The notes under the pieces are model-generated. The model was given only the letters and a program-made list of their open reading frames with translations, was not told where the DNA came from and ran no database searches. The translations under genes were made by a program, and so were the position numbers. From Anolis sagrei (taxonomy: Eukaryota; Chordata; Lepidosauria; Squamata; Anolidae), in contig NC_090023.1 of the NCBI RefSeq assembly GCF_037176765.1, positions 25,555,366 through 25,619,365 of the forward strand: 64,000 nucleotides of DNA, in the 5' to 3' direction. Positions within the stretch are counted from its first letter, which is position 1, and each line of letters opens with the position of its first letter. This document shows, one piece after another, positions 11,400-23,315 of the stretch.

Positions 11400-12425
11400 G
11401 AATTATTTATAATTATAATTATTTTATTTCTTACCTGCCTACCCTCAAAGCTTGAGGCAGGTTAAAACATTGCTAAAACACATAATCAAAACACATAATC
11501 ATTTAAAAACACTGTAGAATATACATATTAAAACATATTTTTATAAAATACATATTAAATACATGAAACATAAATTAGACATAGTACGGAAATTTAAATT
11601 TTGTCATTAATACTGTCTGGGTAAGCCTGTTGGAAGAAATAACTCTTCACGTATGTCTTAAATTCCAACAGCTAATCTAGCTGTGGACCTCTTCCAGCAA
11701 GTTGTTCAACAATCGTGGGGTGGCCAATGAAAAGGTCCTCTGTGTATTGGTTGTCAGTCCAGTTCTGCCAGGCTGGAGCAGATACCCCCCAGAGGACCTC
11801 AGTGTTTGGGACGGATTGCATGGGAGGTTATCTTGTTGGTAACTGGGACCCAAACCATGTAGGCCTTTAAAGGTCAATATCAACACCTTATACTTTGCTT
11901 GTAAACTAATTGGCAGCCAGTGGAGTGACTTTAAGATAGTGGTGATATGCTCACCCGTTTGCTCCTGTAACCAATCTGGCTACTGTATATTGAACAAAAT
12001 GGAGTTTCTGAACTTGGTACAAAGGTAGCCCAATGTAAAGTGCATTGCAGAAGTCCAATCTTGAGATTACCAGCTCATGCACTAAGTCTTCCAAATCTAG
12101 CAAGGGGCATAGCTGGCACATCAACCAAAGCAGATAGTAAGCACTCCTGACTGTCACATCTACCTGAACTGACATTTGGAGAAATGGATCCAGGACCCAA
12201 GCTGTGAACACAATCTTTTTTTTGGGGGGGGGGGAGTGTAACCCCATCCAGAACCGGTTCACACACGTTCATCCCAAGATTAGGACTCTTCATGCAAGCA
12301 AGTCTGTTTTGTCTGGATTCAGTTTCAATTTGTTTTTCCTCATCCAGCCCATTACCTCCTCCAGGCCTTCATTTAGAGGAGACACACTATTCTTAGCTGA
12401 AGCTGGTTTTGAAGGTTTTTGAAGA
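11400..12425 (-). mobile_element. L2/CR1-type LINE, 3' part, unit B
   Basis: Minus-strand frames give the C-terminal ORF2 text typical of the L2 group: ELVISRLDFCNALYIGLPL, then a VQ..VARLVTG block and AFSL.TPRL, in pieces broken by frameshifts. The same insertion lies at 29907-30740 and 49690-50585, so it predates the duplications. Confidence 0.75.
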
Positions 12426-12499
12426 AATAATGCATGTAAGGTTAATGTAAAAAAAAAACAGAAGCATAACTATACATAGTATAAACAAGAGTTTTTATA

Positions 12500-13020
12500 T
12501 ATTTGACAACCATTCAAGTTTCCCTCTCTGCCTGCTCCCATTTCATACAGCAGAGGAGCTGGCCTGAAGCAGTGTCTTCATTGACTGTGCTTCAGTGACA
12601 TTGCTACCTTCAGACAGGGATTCCTTAGCAAGCGGGGAGGAGACAGAGGAGGACTGGTCCCAAGGAGGGGCTGTCAGCTGTTGATGGGGTGGCTCTCCTG
12701 GGAAGAGGTAGGCCCAGGAAGACTATGCCCATATTTGGAGAGCTTAGGGGCTTTCTCTTGAAACAAAGGACCCAAGTGTCCAGTTCCATGCCAGACAATG
12801 GTGAAAGACAAGGATGCTGATTTTGGGTACTCAAAGAATCGGCTGCCAACAAGAGAGGTTTTATACACGTGGACAGACAAACCACTAGACAAACATGTTT
12901 GGGTTTTGGTCGGAGATCACCCAACTCTGAAATAATGAGTTTTGAACACCCTTCCTGTCCAGGAAATATCTCTGCAAGGAGGTGAATGTTTCTGGGCCTG
13001 TCTGGATATATTTTAATAAA
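12500..13020. other. Unidentified block conserved between units B and D
   Basis: Closely matches 50680-51390; the middle is deleted in C (about 30950). Open frames exist on both strands but differ between copies and resemble no family I know. Probably an old repeat or ordinary duplicated spacer. Confidence 0.4.
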
Positions 13021-14777
13021 GAAGTTTATACATTTTATAAATCTATGAAATAGATATAGTATAAAAGCTATATAGAAAGTCTTGAAGAATAGATGTGAAT
13101 ATGATAGCTGTTACTGGCTTGATCTCCTGTAATCAAGCTTTGGATGTCAAATAGGGGCACATAAACTTTCTGCTGAGCTGTGCACACACCCACAATGAGT
13201 CCTTGATGGTCCTCTTTCTTTAAGTATTAACCCAGCTCTGAGAGTTCAGGAAATTACTCTGTATTCTATAGTTGAAAATCCTGCTGTGGCCCCTGTGACT
13301 CTATGATTACTTCTGATTTAAGAACAGTATAGAATTCAAGAAGAAATTTTCATCCAACTTAGTAATAGAAAAGAAAACACTTTGGGGAAACAAAAAACAG
13401 AAACCACCCCTTTGGATGTAGTGGAGGACTCCATTCTGGCCTTTGACCATCTTTTATGTCTTTATACTGTGAAGTTAAAGTCAAAGGGTTCCATGTGGAT
13501 CTTGTCAGGGCGATGGTCTATGTCTGAAATGAGCTCATGAAAGGATCATTTCTAAATATCCTTGCTCTGACTATATTAGATCTATATTAGTATGTTAGCA
13601 TTCCAAAAATCTAATGTCTAATGAAGCTGTCATTTAAGTGGCCGTCAAAAAAGTCCAAAGTATGAAAGGCTTTCATTCTTATCTCAGTCTCATAGGGAGA
13701 ATTGAATATCATTTTTTCCTTCTCTTTGTGAAGTTACAAGATTTTTTGGTCATCACTTTTTTCAAAAGATTCACAGAGATAATGTTTTTTCATATAAAAC
13801 AGGATATGCAAAAAACATTGTATTTTGTGCAAAACACAGTGCTGGATTTTGGTTTTTTCGGGGGGGGGGGTGCTGTATAATGTTGCTTTTGACTTTGAAT
13901 ACTTCTTTGCCCCTCCTCCCATCTTGAAATGTGAAAAATCTTGGAGTTGTTGATAATACTTCATTGAGGACAAGAACATTTCCATGGATTCTATATATCA
14001 CTCCATGTATAGAAAGGGTGCATACAATCAATTAAGAATCAATCTGAGATTTCACTCTGTAATGTCAAAAAAAGAGAATGTGTTCTCAGTGTTGCCAACT
14101 TCGGCATGGCAAAGGGCCTCCTTGCAAAATAAACATGGCTAGAATTAAGATTGGACTTATGTCTTCATAAGAGGATTTACTTGTGCAGTAGTTTTATAAC
14201 ATCCATATTCGTCTAGAAGCTTCCATTCTATTACAGCATATGTTTTGTGAAATGGCAATCAGTAGAATGGTGATGCACCATGACCCCATAGTCCTATTGA
14301 TACCAACATGTATCAGGCAAATATTGATAAACATGAAGATTTGCTATTTGCAAATTCTATAGCCGAATGACTAGGAAGTACAGTAGTACGACAGGACTGC
14401 TGAATGTGGATCTGAAGTGCCCAATGTTCATTTGAATTAACTGATGCTCATTAGCCATTTCTAAGCACTTTGGAAGTATTCAGTGTGCATTGGAATACTC
14501 TTGCTGATGCCCAATGTTCATCATCGCAATTCTCTAACAATTTCATTGCATTTTTACAACATGGCTCCTGGTTTGGAAAGTTATGAAGCGTTGACCATGA
14601 TGGTTAATGTTTTATTTCCTTTGTCATTTGTTAATTTAACTGTACAAAAAATTATTTTTGGGATTATTATGGTATTTTCTGTTTTATCTTGTATGCCATC
14701 TTGAGATGCTTTGGTCCCTAAAAGATGGCTTAAATGTTTTAATCAAAATGTAATTAAATCCACAACAGCATTTAGGT

Positions 14778-15199
14778 CAGCTTTTCTCGATCCAGGGATC
14801 AGGACCCCCGGGTGAGTCATGGAGGGTGTCAAAGGGGATACCAAAGAGCATCAGAAAACAAAGTATTTTCTGTTGGTTATGGGGGTAATGTGTGGGAAGT
14901 TTGGCCCAATTCTATGCCCTTTGATGAACTATAAATCCCAGCAACTACAACTCCCAAAGAACAAAATCAATCCCCACCCCGACTCCAGAGTATTCAAATT
15001 TGGGTTTATTGAGTATTTGTGCCAAATTTAGTCTGGTGAATGAAAATACTTCTGCATATCAGATATTTACATTATGATTCATAACAGTAGCAAAATTACA
15101 GTTATGAAGTAGCAACGAAAATAATGTTATGGTTGGGGGTCACTACAACATGAAGAACAGTATTAAGGAGTCGTGCCATTAGGAAGGTTGTAACCACTT
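14778..15199 (+). mobile_element. SPIN-like non-autonomous hAT element, unit C
   Basis: Ends CAGCTTTTCTCGATCC and GGAAGGTTGTAACCACTT are a worn version of the CAGNGGTTCTCAACC hAT end. The flanking 8-bp repeat is atttaggt. The internal text (AACAGTAGCAAAATTACAG, TTATGAAGTAGCAACGAAAA) resembles the SPIN group. A copy at the orthologous site in D is 33658-34087. Confidence 0.7.
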
Positions 15200-15804
15200 A
15201 TTTAGGTTGCACACAGCACCATGCAAATGTATACTACTGCTGATATTTTAAAACCAATCACTTAGAACCATGAAAGAGGCCACAAGCACTATCCAGTTCA
15301 ACCCTCTTCTATGGGGGAACATACAATAATTAGTCTTTTGCCACCTGATTAAGGTTCAATAAGATAATGTTGACTTCTGATTGATAAAATTTGATAGGAC
15401 ATAATGATTTTCTATCTGCAATTTTGTAGCTAATACTTCATCAATAATACTATGTAACAAAATTTGTAAAAAAAAACCTGTTTCTATTTTGAAAGTGTTA
15501 TTTTTTGTTGAATTGTGTGGTACTTGCTTTGAAAGTAGTTGTTTTACACCAAAAACTTCATTTTTGTTGGTGCCACAAACTACGTTGAAAAACTGCAGGA
15601 TGTCTTGCAAAAAAAGTTTTTTTGCTGTTTAATAAACTTTTTCCATGCGCCGATACAACCAAATTAGAAAATGACATTTAACCCAGGAACAAAAATCGTG
15701 TTACGTGGTATAATTGATCATTAAAATGTTTGTTGGTCAATATATAATAAGGAATATTGGCTTTAATAAGCTATTATCATCCTCTTAATTTTGGTAATAC
15801 CCAG

Positions 15805-16428
15805 TAGTCTTGTTTCATCCAAAAAAAAGTTCAAAACTTGTTTCGGATGTAGGGGGTGCTGGTGCTTCGATTCTATAGTCCATTCCAATCTTCACAAAAA
15901 GAAATGTTCAAAACTTTTTGAAACTTCTGAGACTTCCGAATCCTTTCCTTAATGGTTTGAAAGTGTTATTTCCTGTTTCATTGGGTGGTCTTTACTTTGA
16001 AAGCAGTTGTTTTACTCCAGAAGCCAGGGGGGGGGGGAGCAAGGGAGGAAATTCACCCAGTCTGTTTTAAAACGCTTCCCAGGATCCAGACAGAAACGAG
16101 GGGAGAGGAGATGGTACACATTCATCCAGTCTGTTTTAAAACACTTCCCAGGCTCCAGACAGAAGTGAAAGGAGAGGAGAGGGAGGAAATTCATCCACTC
16201 TGCTTTGAAACAGCTTTCCAGGCTTGGGCCGAGGCCAGGGACCAGATGTGGGGAAACACTGAATCATTTCCGACTCACATACTGTTTCGTAACAGAAATG
16301 GCGCAAAAAGCTTCGGAAGGGCAAAGAGACTTCCGGTTTCCATAAACACTTTGAAATCGCTTCAGAAAGCAAATCTTTCCAAATTTATTCCGAATTATGA
16401 AGATTCTGACCAAACCTAACCATGCCTA
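15805..16428. mobile_element. VNTR-bearing MITE, unit C (about 3 internal repeats)
   Basis: Starts TAGTCTTGTTT and ends CATGCCTA. Flanked by 8-bp repeats atacccag / atacccac. Inside, a unit of about 69 bp (CCAGGATCCAGACAGAAG type) is repeated about three times. The site is empty in B (about 4550) and filled in D. Confidence 0.7.
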
Positions 16429-16498
16429 ATACCCACACCTTTTTATAATTTCCGTGGGTTTCTATCCAGAACCATATTAATCGAAGTAAGTTACTATC

Positions 16499-17210
16499 TG
16501 TTGGGGTTCAGCCTCCGTGTGAGCCTGACCCTCAGCCTTCGTGTGAACCTGAACATGATTCTATGATTGTATTTCCTGATGCAACTGAACAGGCTACTGA
16601 ACATGTTTTTTTCCCTGATGGTTTTGAAACTGTTGATTCTGAGGGCAGTGGCTGGGAAAGTGAAACTAAACATCCTGATGAGGATGTTTCAGAGCCAAGC
16701 GGTGGTAACTCTCCAGAGGAGTTAACACCTGCCTTTTTTAAAGAGGATAGAAGAAGGCAGATTGGGGAAAACAGGAGTGAATCACAGAGTCTGCAAAGGT
16801 CAAGTAGATTAAAGCAGAAGGAGGCTTCCAAGCCTGGAGGCATGTCCCGAAACAGTTTCTTTAGTTTAAAGTGTCTCCCCCCAGGGTGTCTTGTCAGATC
16901 AAGCATCGTTTAGACTGAGGCATTACCTTGGCTGAGTTCCCGTTTCCCATGGCCTGCATTCCCAGAGGTTTCTAGTTTCAAGTACGGTTAGTGATATACT
17001 AACAGGTTCCAGGTTTTCTATAGTGTTGCTTTTGGAATTTTGACCTAGTTCAGAGATTTTCCTGACTGCTGAGTTTTACTGTGGCTTTCTGACTTTGCAT
17101 TTTCCTCTATTTTGTAACCATTTTTTCATCAATAAAAAGGATTGTTTTTCCCACAGTCAAGTGTGGTGGATTTAATCTTATGGTCTTGTTTCCTGATCTG
17201 GGTTGCAACA
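16499..17210 (+). mobile_element. Solo LTR, 712 bp, private to unit C
   Basis: Begins TGTTGGGG and ends TTGCAACA, flanked by a perfect 5-bp repeat ctatc (16494-16498, 17211-17215). An AATAAA signal lies near 17131. B (about 4605) and D (about 39170) show the empty site. It is a fossil LTR-retroelement end without internal genes; family not resolved (ERV or Gypsy). The intact target repeat and private status point to insertion after the C/D split. It lies just past the 3' end of gene C. Confidence 0.85.
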
Positions 17211-17249
17211 CTATCATTCAAAAAGGAACACAAAAGCATTTACATAGCA

Positions 17250-17255
17250 TTTAAT
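17250..17255 (-). promoter_or_regulatory. Poly(A) signal ATTAAA of gene C
   Basis: ATTAAA on the minus strand, 52 nt after the gene C stop. A solo LTR ends only about 40 bp further downstream in gene orientation, so the cleavage site and the LTR nearly touch. Confidence 0.7.
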
Positions 17256-17306
17256 GATGAATAAGCTTCATGCTAACATGCATTGGATGTGCTGAAAGTT
17301 TAGGTC

Positions 17307-18748
17307 TCAGTCACAGCATATGAATACCACATTATTCAGTGCTGTATCATCATTACTACCCTGTGGGGGCTCTACGCTTGTCTTTAGCCCACATATGGCA
17401 CCAGAAGGGCAGGGTTCGCTCCATACACCAAATGTCCCCCAATCATGTCCATCGCCTGTCAGAACAAACCCTTCACTGCACATGAATCTGATGTTGTTTG
17501 CTGCAGTATCATCTACGACAGGCCCTCGATAAGATTCCACTTGCAATGAGAAGGATACAAAGTGCCCTTTAGGGCAAAATTTAGGTTTTCTCCATGTTCC
17601 CCATCTGCCAAGAAAAATCATAATAGTGATGCTGTGAGAAAAATTTACAAAGCAGACATGCAATATATATTTGAAAAAGCAGGCAGTGCGCATTAAAGAG
17701 TGCCTGTTCTCATGCCACTTCTGTTACCAGTGGACAATTAACACAAGATTACAAGCAAGAGAATATGCAATACATGCTGTAAAAATGTCTTTATCTAACA
17801 TTGTATCTTAGGTTGTGGTTAACAACACTGTAGAATTAATGCAGTTTGACTCCACTTTATCTGCCCTGGCTCAATTCTACAGAGCATGAGAGCTGTAGTC
17901 AATTTTTGTTGCTATTGAATTCTGTTGCCTCACCAAATATCAACTCCCAGGATTTCATAGCATTGATCCATAGTAATGACCTTTGAATATGTTGAAGTGA
18001 TTCTGTCTTCTACATATCAGCTGTTTCTGCAGATTTGATTTGTATCCTTTTACTCCTGCATCAACATTCTTTATAAAGATGATGAAAAACATCAATCCCA
18101 TGATAAAACATTATGGTATGTCCACTGTAACTTCTTTGTGGAATTACAAGGAAACTTCTGTAGGTTATGTCTGCCCATCAGCCAATTAAAATACACTCTT
18201 TGAGAGTAGCATCATCTAGACCACTCTTTCTGAAACTTTGGCTCCCAATCTCAAATGGGGTCCCCTTAGCTCAGTGCTGGCTCCCAAAAATTTGGCAACC
18301 ATTTCCTGAATGCCACCTAGTGGGTGCGTTGGACATTTACACAAATCCGCTGTGCAGTGTTTACAGTTGAACACAGGGAACTCAGATGTACTTCATGAAA
18401 AAGAAAAATCAGCTTGTTCATTAAGTCTGATTGGTTGCCAGTAAATGTTTTGTTTTTTATACCTATTTTATATACTTACATACTCAGGGTCAAATTTCTC
18501 AGGCCCAAGGGCCTCCTGGGTTCAAATGCTTAAGAAGTTCCAATATAGACCACATTGTATCAGGCAGTTCACAGGGATATAACAGGAAATGTTGCTAAAC
18601 ACCTGGGTCAGACAGCAACATCTGAATTTAGCTTAATTATTTACAGGAAATTATTTCAGAATTGTCCTGCCCTCTCATAAGACAGCTGCAACATTTCCAA
18701 CATACTCTCTTATGAAAAATTGTTTCCGGTTGTGAGCTGTTTTCAGTC

Positions 18749-18782
<34 letters not shown>

Positions 18783-19787
18783 CATTTCTTCTGCTTCTGC
18801 AAGGAAGCAGAAGAAATGATAGATCACATCCTCAGCTGCTGCAAGAAGATCACACAGACAGATTACAAGCAGAGGCATAATACCATTACTCAGATGATTC
18901 ATTGCAACTTGTGCCACAAATACCATCTGCCTGTGACAAAGAACTGGTGAGATCACAAGCCTGAAACGTTACAGAAAATGAACACATCAAACTACTCTGG
19001 GACTTTCGAATTCAGACTGACCGGGTTTTGGAGCACAATATTCCTGACCTCACTATTGTGTTAAAAAACCAACTATGGATCCTGATGTTGCAAAGCAGGA
19101 TTGAAGAGAAACAGTTGGAAAAGCTGACACGATATGAGAATTTAAAGACCGAACTGCAAAGACTCCAAAGGCACAAGTCAGGAAAGGTGGTCCCAGTGAT
19201 GATTACCACACTGGGTGAAGTGCCTAAAGACCTTGGCCTGCACTTAAAACATAATTGGCACTGACAAAATTACCATCTGTCACCTGCAAAAGACCACACT
19301 ACTTGGATCTGCATGCATTACTCGCTGATACATCACACCAGGGGTCCTCAAACTAAGGCCTGGGGGCCGGATGTGGCCCTCCAAGGTCATTTACCCGGCC
19401 CTCGCTCAGGGTCAACCTAAGTATGAAACTTCTTGAAAGCACACAATAACAACAACAATCCTACCTCATCAGCCAAAAGCAGGCTGAAATACTAATAAGT
19501 TTATATTTGTTAAAATTGTTCTTAATTTTAATTATTGTATTGTTTTACATTTTTTTGCACTATAAATAAGATATGTGCAGTGTGCATAGGAATTCATTCA
19601 CATTTTTTCCAAATTATAATCTGACCCGCCAACGGTTTGAGGGACTGTGACCCGGCCCTCTGTTTAAAACGTTTGTGGACCCCTGCATCACACAGTCCTA
19701 GACACTTGGGAAGTATCGGACGTGTGATCCCATATAACAGCCAGCATAGTGATCTTGTTTGCTGTGTAATAATCTTTCTGTGTTTCA

Positions 19788-19827
<40 letters not shown>

Positions 19828-22214
19828 GCAACACCAATAATAATCTTTAGACCATGCAGTACACATCTTCAGGCTTGATTCTTAAAGATATGGTGCACAA
19901 CAGAATTGATGGATGCTATCATTTAATAACTATTTTTAAAATAATTATCTGATTTATTTGTTGTCTGCATTTCTCTTAACATGGGACTACAAATCGCAAG
20001 AAAAGAAAGACAGAAGACGGACAGGCCGGCAGACAGGAAGAAGAAGTGGTGACAGAGGAAGAAGGGAAAAAGGAGAGGAAGAAGGAGTACAAGAATGAGA
20101 AAGAGATACCCACCCTCCAGTACTTGATGTTATTGTTTGACCATCATCACAGTAAAGACGGATGCCATTCAAGCCTGTATCATCATTCCATGCCATACTA
20201 CCTTGGTAGGCCTCTACCTGGTGTGGAAACAGAGAAACAAGAGTGTACTAATGCTGTTGCGAATGCAGCTACTTTAACACTCATGAACTGGGTTATTAAT
20301 GTTGCACTTTAACATCATGAACATTTCCAGGAGAATTCATAGGGTATTAAAATGTCTCAAGCCCAAAGATCTGTTTCCACGTGCCAAGACATTTCTGTTC
20401 CACCCAAATATCTGAAACACAGAAGACATAAAATGAAACAGACATAAAATAAATGTACATTGTTTGTACTGTGGGAAATACATGAGCTATGTAAATTCCA
20501 GTGTCTACTCTTACTCATTTCTACCCGGCTGCAGCATGGTTTATTTGCAATAGCATGGTGCTATTTTTGTCCCAATGTGTTACATTGGATGAAACAAAAA
20601 AAAGTACCTCAGAAGAAAAAGATCTGCTTTTGTCAATTGTCCCTTTTGTCAATTCTTTGGACAAAAGCAATTATGGCATAGCTCTATAGCTAACTTTAAA
20701 TAATTATAATGTGATAATAACAATGTTAACTATGAAACAAACATGATATTGTAGACTTTGTAGGGCTTATTTTTGAAGTAGGGCTTATATTTTGAGCATC
20801 CTCAAAATTCATGCTCAGGCTTATTTTCAAAGAAGGTCTTATTTTGGGGAAACAGAGTATACTTGTGATACATATTTTTATTAGTATCACTCTCCCCCCC
20901 CCCCCCCCAAAATAAACAACATACACATGCCGAAGCATGAAGGCTAAACTGACTGGTACTGAAATATAATAACCAATGTGTCTCAAGAAAGCATATCACT
21001 CCCTTGTTAAAAGTTTCCCTGGCTACTAATTCATTTCAATCAGAATTCAGAGTGCTGATTATTACCTATAAAATTATTTATAACTTAACTCTAAACTATG
21101 TGATAACCATGGACTCATCTACACTGACCGTATAATGCAGGCTGAATGTAGACTGAAGTTAGCTTCAAATTGCAGCAGGTAAACAACACATACCTCCAAA
21201 GTGTGCTGCCCCACAGGTAATGGATGGTAAAAGTAAAGGTAAAAGTTTCCCCTTGACATTAAGTCTAGTTATGGCCAACTCTGGGGAGTGGGGCCCATCT
21301 CAATTTTGAAGCCAAAGAGCTGCCATTGTCTTTAGACGCCTCCGAGGTCATGTGGTCAGCATGACTGCATGGAACGCCATTACCTTCCTGCCAAAGTGGT
21401 ACCTATTGATCTTCTCACATTTGCATGTTTTTGAACTGTTAGGTTATTTATTATTTATTTACAGCATTTATATACCGCTTTTCTCATCCCGAGGGGAACT
21501 CAAAGCAGTTAGCAGAAACTGGGGCTAACAACGGGAGCTCAGCTTGTCCCATGGATTCAAACTGCCAACCTTCCTGTCAGCAAGTTCGCAACTTAGCGCT
21601 TTAACCCACTGCACCACCGTGGCCCTCTAAAGATGGTAAAGCACATCAAACAAAGTCCGGAGACAGTCCTAAATAAGCCATTTAATGCTCTGCAGTGAAC
21701 CCAAAAATCTTGCCTGGCAAAATTGGCTTCACAGAACAAGAATCACACTGCAGACACCCACTGTGCTGAAGCGCTTTGTTATCAGTGGAAAAGAAATAAA
21801 GAGAGTAATTCTCTAAGCAGTTGGAATGCAGATAAATGACATTTCCATCAGACTTGTATGGGCCGAGCCAAAAGTGTTTACTTTGCTAATATATAACCAA
21901 GTTAATTGATACAGGATTCTGGCCCACCATTTCCTAATATTTCTCCACTTTCTTCTTTATTTAAAGCCAAACTATATTTTTTTTTAGCCTTTGGAGAGCT
22001 GTTCATTCTCAAGGTGTCTGAAAAAAAGAGTACAAAATAGCCTTACCTTCAAGGCGAATCCCTCTGCATATCCTTCCTTACAGAGTTCTTCTGTACCCCA
22101 AATACCCCATTCGCCTCCATTGTTCACAGTGAGATGCTTGTTACCCTTTCGAGCATCTCCATACCAGAAGCAATAGGTAAGCATCACAAAGCAAGTACTG
22201 ACTTGGAGATACAT
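17307..22214 (-). CDS. VMO1-like gene C, three coding exons: 22214-22047, 20217-20114, 17604-17307
   Basis: Second complete VMO1-like paralogue, 189 residues with the same exon sizes as B (168, 104 and 298 nt) and the same phases. The signal peptide is [19 protein letters not shown] followed by DA. Exon 1 has NNGGEWGIW instead of NGAPWGDW. Exon 2 has [12 protein letters not shown] and ends GG|gtgggt. Exon 3 starts with the A that completes Gly, then [33 protein letters not shown] and [14 protein letters not shown]. Eight cysteines are kept. It is closest to D in exons 1 and 3. Intron 2 carries R4 LINE sequence split by a hAT element. The upstream region holds a 4-kb L1. A solo LTR lies immediately downstream of the poly(A) signal. 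The frame appears intact. Confidence 0.93.
18752..18783. repeat. (ATT)n microsatellite
   Basis: About ten ATT units in intron 2 of gene C, adjacent to R4 sequence. Similar arrays are at 19788-19826, 22703-22745, 40937-40971, 42042-42083, 42898-42928 and 53584-53619. Confidence 0.95.
18781..18820. repeat. Perfect 17-bp inverted repeat at the truncated R4 start
   Basis: Arms ATCATTTCTTCTGCTTC and GAAGCAGAAGAAATGAT with loop TGCAAG. Only the right arm is R4 sequence (compare 42250-42270). The left arm may be the remains of an inverted R4 copy like the one kept in D. Confidence 0.8.
18798..19787 (+). mobile_element. R4-type LINE 3' part, unit C
   Basis: Frames encode [19 protein letters not shown], then [16 protein letters not shown], the C-terminal zinc-knuckle region, followed by a degraded endonuclease-like part. 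It ends in an (AAT)n tail, as R4 elements do. It is split by a hAT at 19339-19685 and lies in intron 2 of gene C. Confidence 0.7.
19339..19685. mobile_element. Non-autonomous hAT element inside R4, 347 bp
   Basis: Ends CAGGGGTCCTCAAACTAAGG and GTTTGTGGACCCCTG, flanked by a perfect 8-bp repeat catcacac (19331-19338, 19686-19693). The R4 copy in D (about 42795) is uninterrupted here. Confidence 0.9.
21232..21626 (-). mobile_element. Sauria-type tRNA SINE, unit C
   Basis: On the minus strand it starts with a tRNA-like head (GGGCCACGGTGGTGCAGTGG, then a B-box-like GGTTGGCAGTTTGAATCC). It ends with the tail TTAATGTCAAGGGGAAACTT. A shorter repeat tail is inserted at about 21432-21510. It is shared with D (44461-44739) and absent from B. 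Confidence 0.75.
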
Positions 22215-22713
22215 GGCTGGAAGTCTGCTCTAGATGCAACATAATAAAACAATTTATTTGTCACCTTCCTGCAAAGGTGCAACTCAAAAAAGCTCAAAAC
22301 CTGATGTAAATAGGATGTAACTAAAACCAGCAATGATTGTAATATTAAACACACACAAACGAAGGTCTCTATTGAAAAAACAAATTAACTACAATTTAAA
22401 AAATACATCTGTCAAAGGGAAATAAATATAGGATTCACAAAAGATAACTGTAAGAGACCTTGTGGGCTATACAGGTTAAGGGAGTTGCATAATCAAGGGA
22501 ACAGAATCAAACTAGGAATGTTCACCTAGGATTTCCTTAATGGTGCTCTTCTCCTTTATTTGTCCCATCCAACTTCCAATTTTATCTAATTTCTTCTTTT
22601 TCAACTCCTTATCCATCACATTTTTCAGATTTTTAGGAAATTTCCCCTCCATTATAACTGGCATTATTTTAGAATTATTTGTTCCATATTATTAATATTA
22701 ATACTACTACTAC

Positions 22714-22756
<43 letters not shown>

Positions 22757-23315
22757 GTACCCCGCTACCATCTCCCCACGGGACTTGAAGCGGCTTACAT
22801 GAGGCTGAGCCCAAACACAACAATACAAGCAATAATCACAACAATACAAGCAATTAAAATAAAAAACATAGACAATAATACAACATCATCAATAAGACAA
22901 CATACAATTAAAACTGTGGGAAATATACTATTGTTAGTTTATTTCACAATGGTACATTTCCCATTTGATTACTTTCCTTTTTTGAGTATTCCTTAAAATA
23001 TATTTTTTCTAATCTCATTTCTATATCTTTATTATTTATTTCCATCCAGTCTGTGTCAGCTTTGTTTAGCATCCCTTCCACGACATGTCTCAATTGGTTC
23101 ACCTCATAATAACTTTTGATTTTGGGTAGTCCTAGTCCTCCTTCTTTCTATAGTTAGCATTTATTTATTCTATTCTATTTCCCATTGTTACAAAACTTAT
23201 TTGTTAATTGCTGCCATTTATTCAATTCAATTTCTGAAATTTTGAGGGGTATCATTCTAAATATGAAGTTTACTTTGGGTAGGATTTTCATTTTAAATAA
23301 GGCTATTCTGCCAAA

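Larger units (their letters stand above)
3120..13560. repeat. Duplicated unit carrying gene B
   Basis: Low-copy duplication unit. Its left part (about 3120-3420) matches 13850-14140, and its exons, introns and upstream region match the C and D units block by block. The right part (L2-type LINE at 11.4-12.4 kb and the block at 12.5-13.5 kb) matches 29.9-31.3 kb and 49.7-51.6 kb. Borders are approximate. Confidence 0.7.

Noticed and set aside
16563-16913. 116-codon acidic open frame
   Set aside because: It lies wholly within the solo LTR and has no known domain; the opposite strand is equally open.
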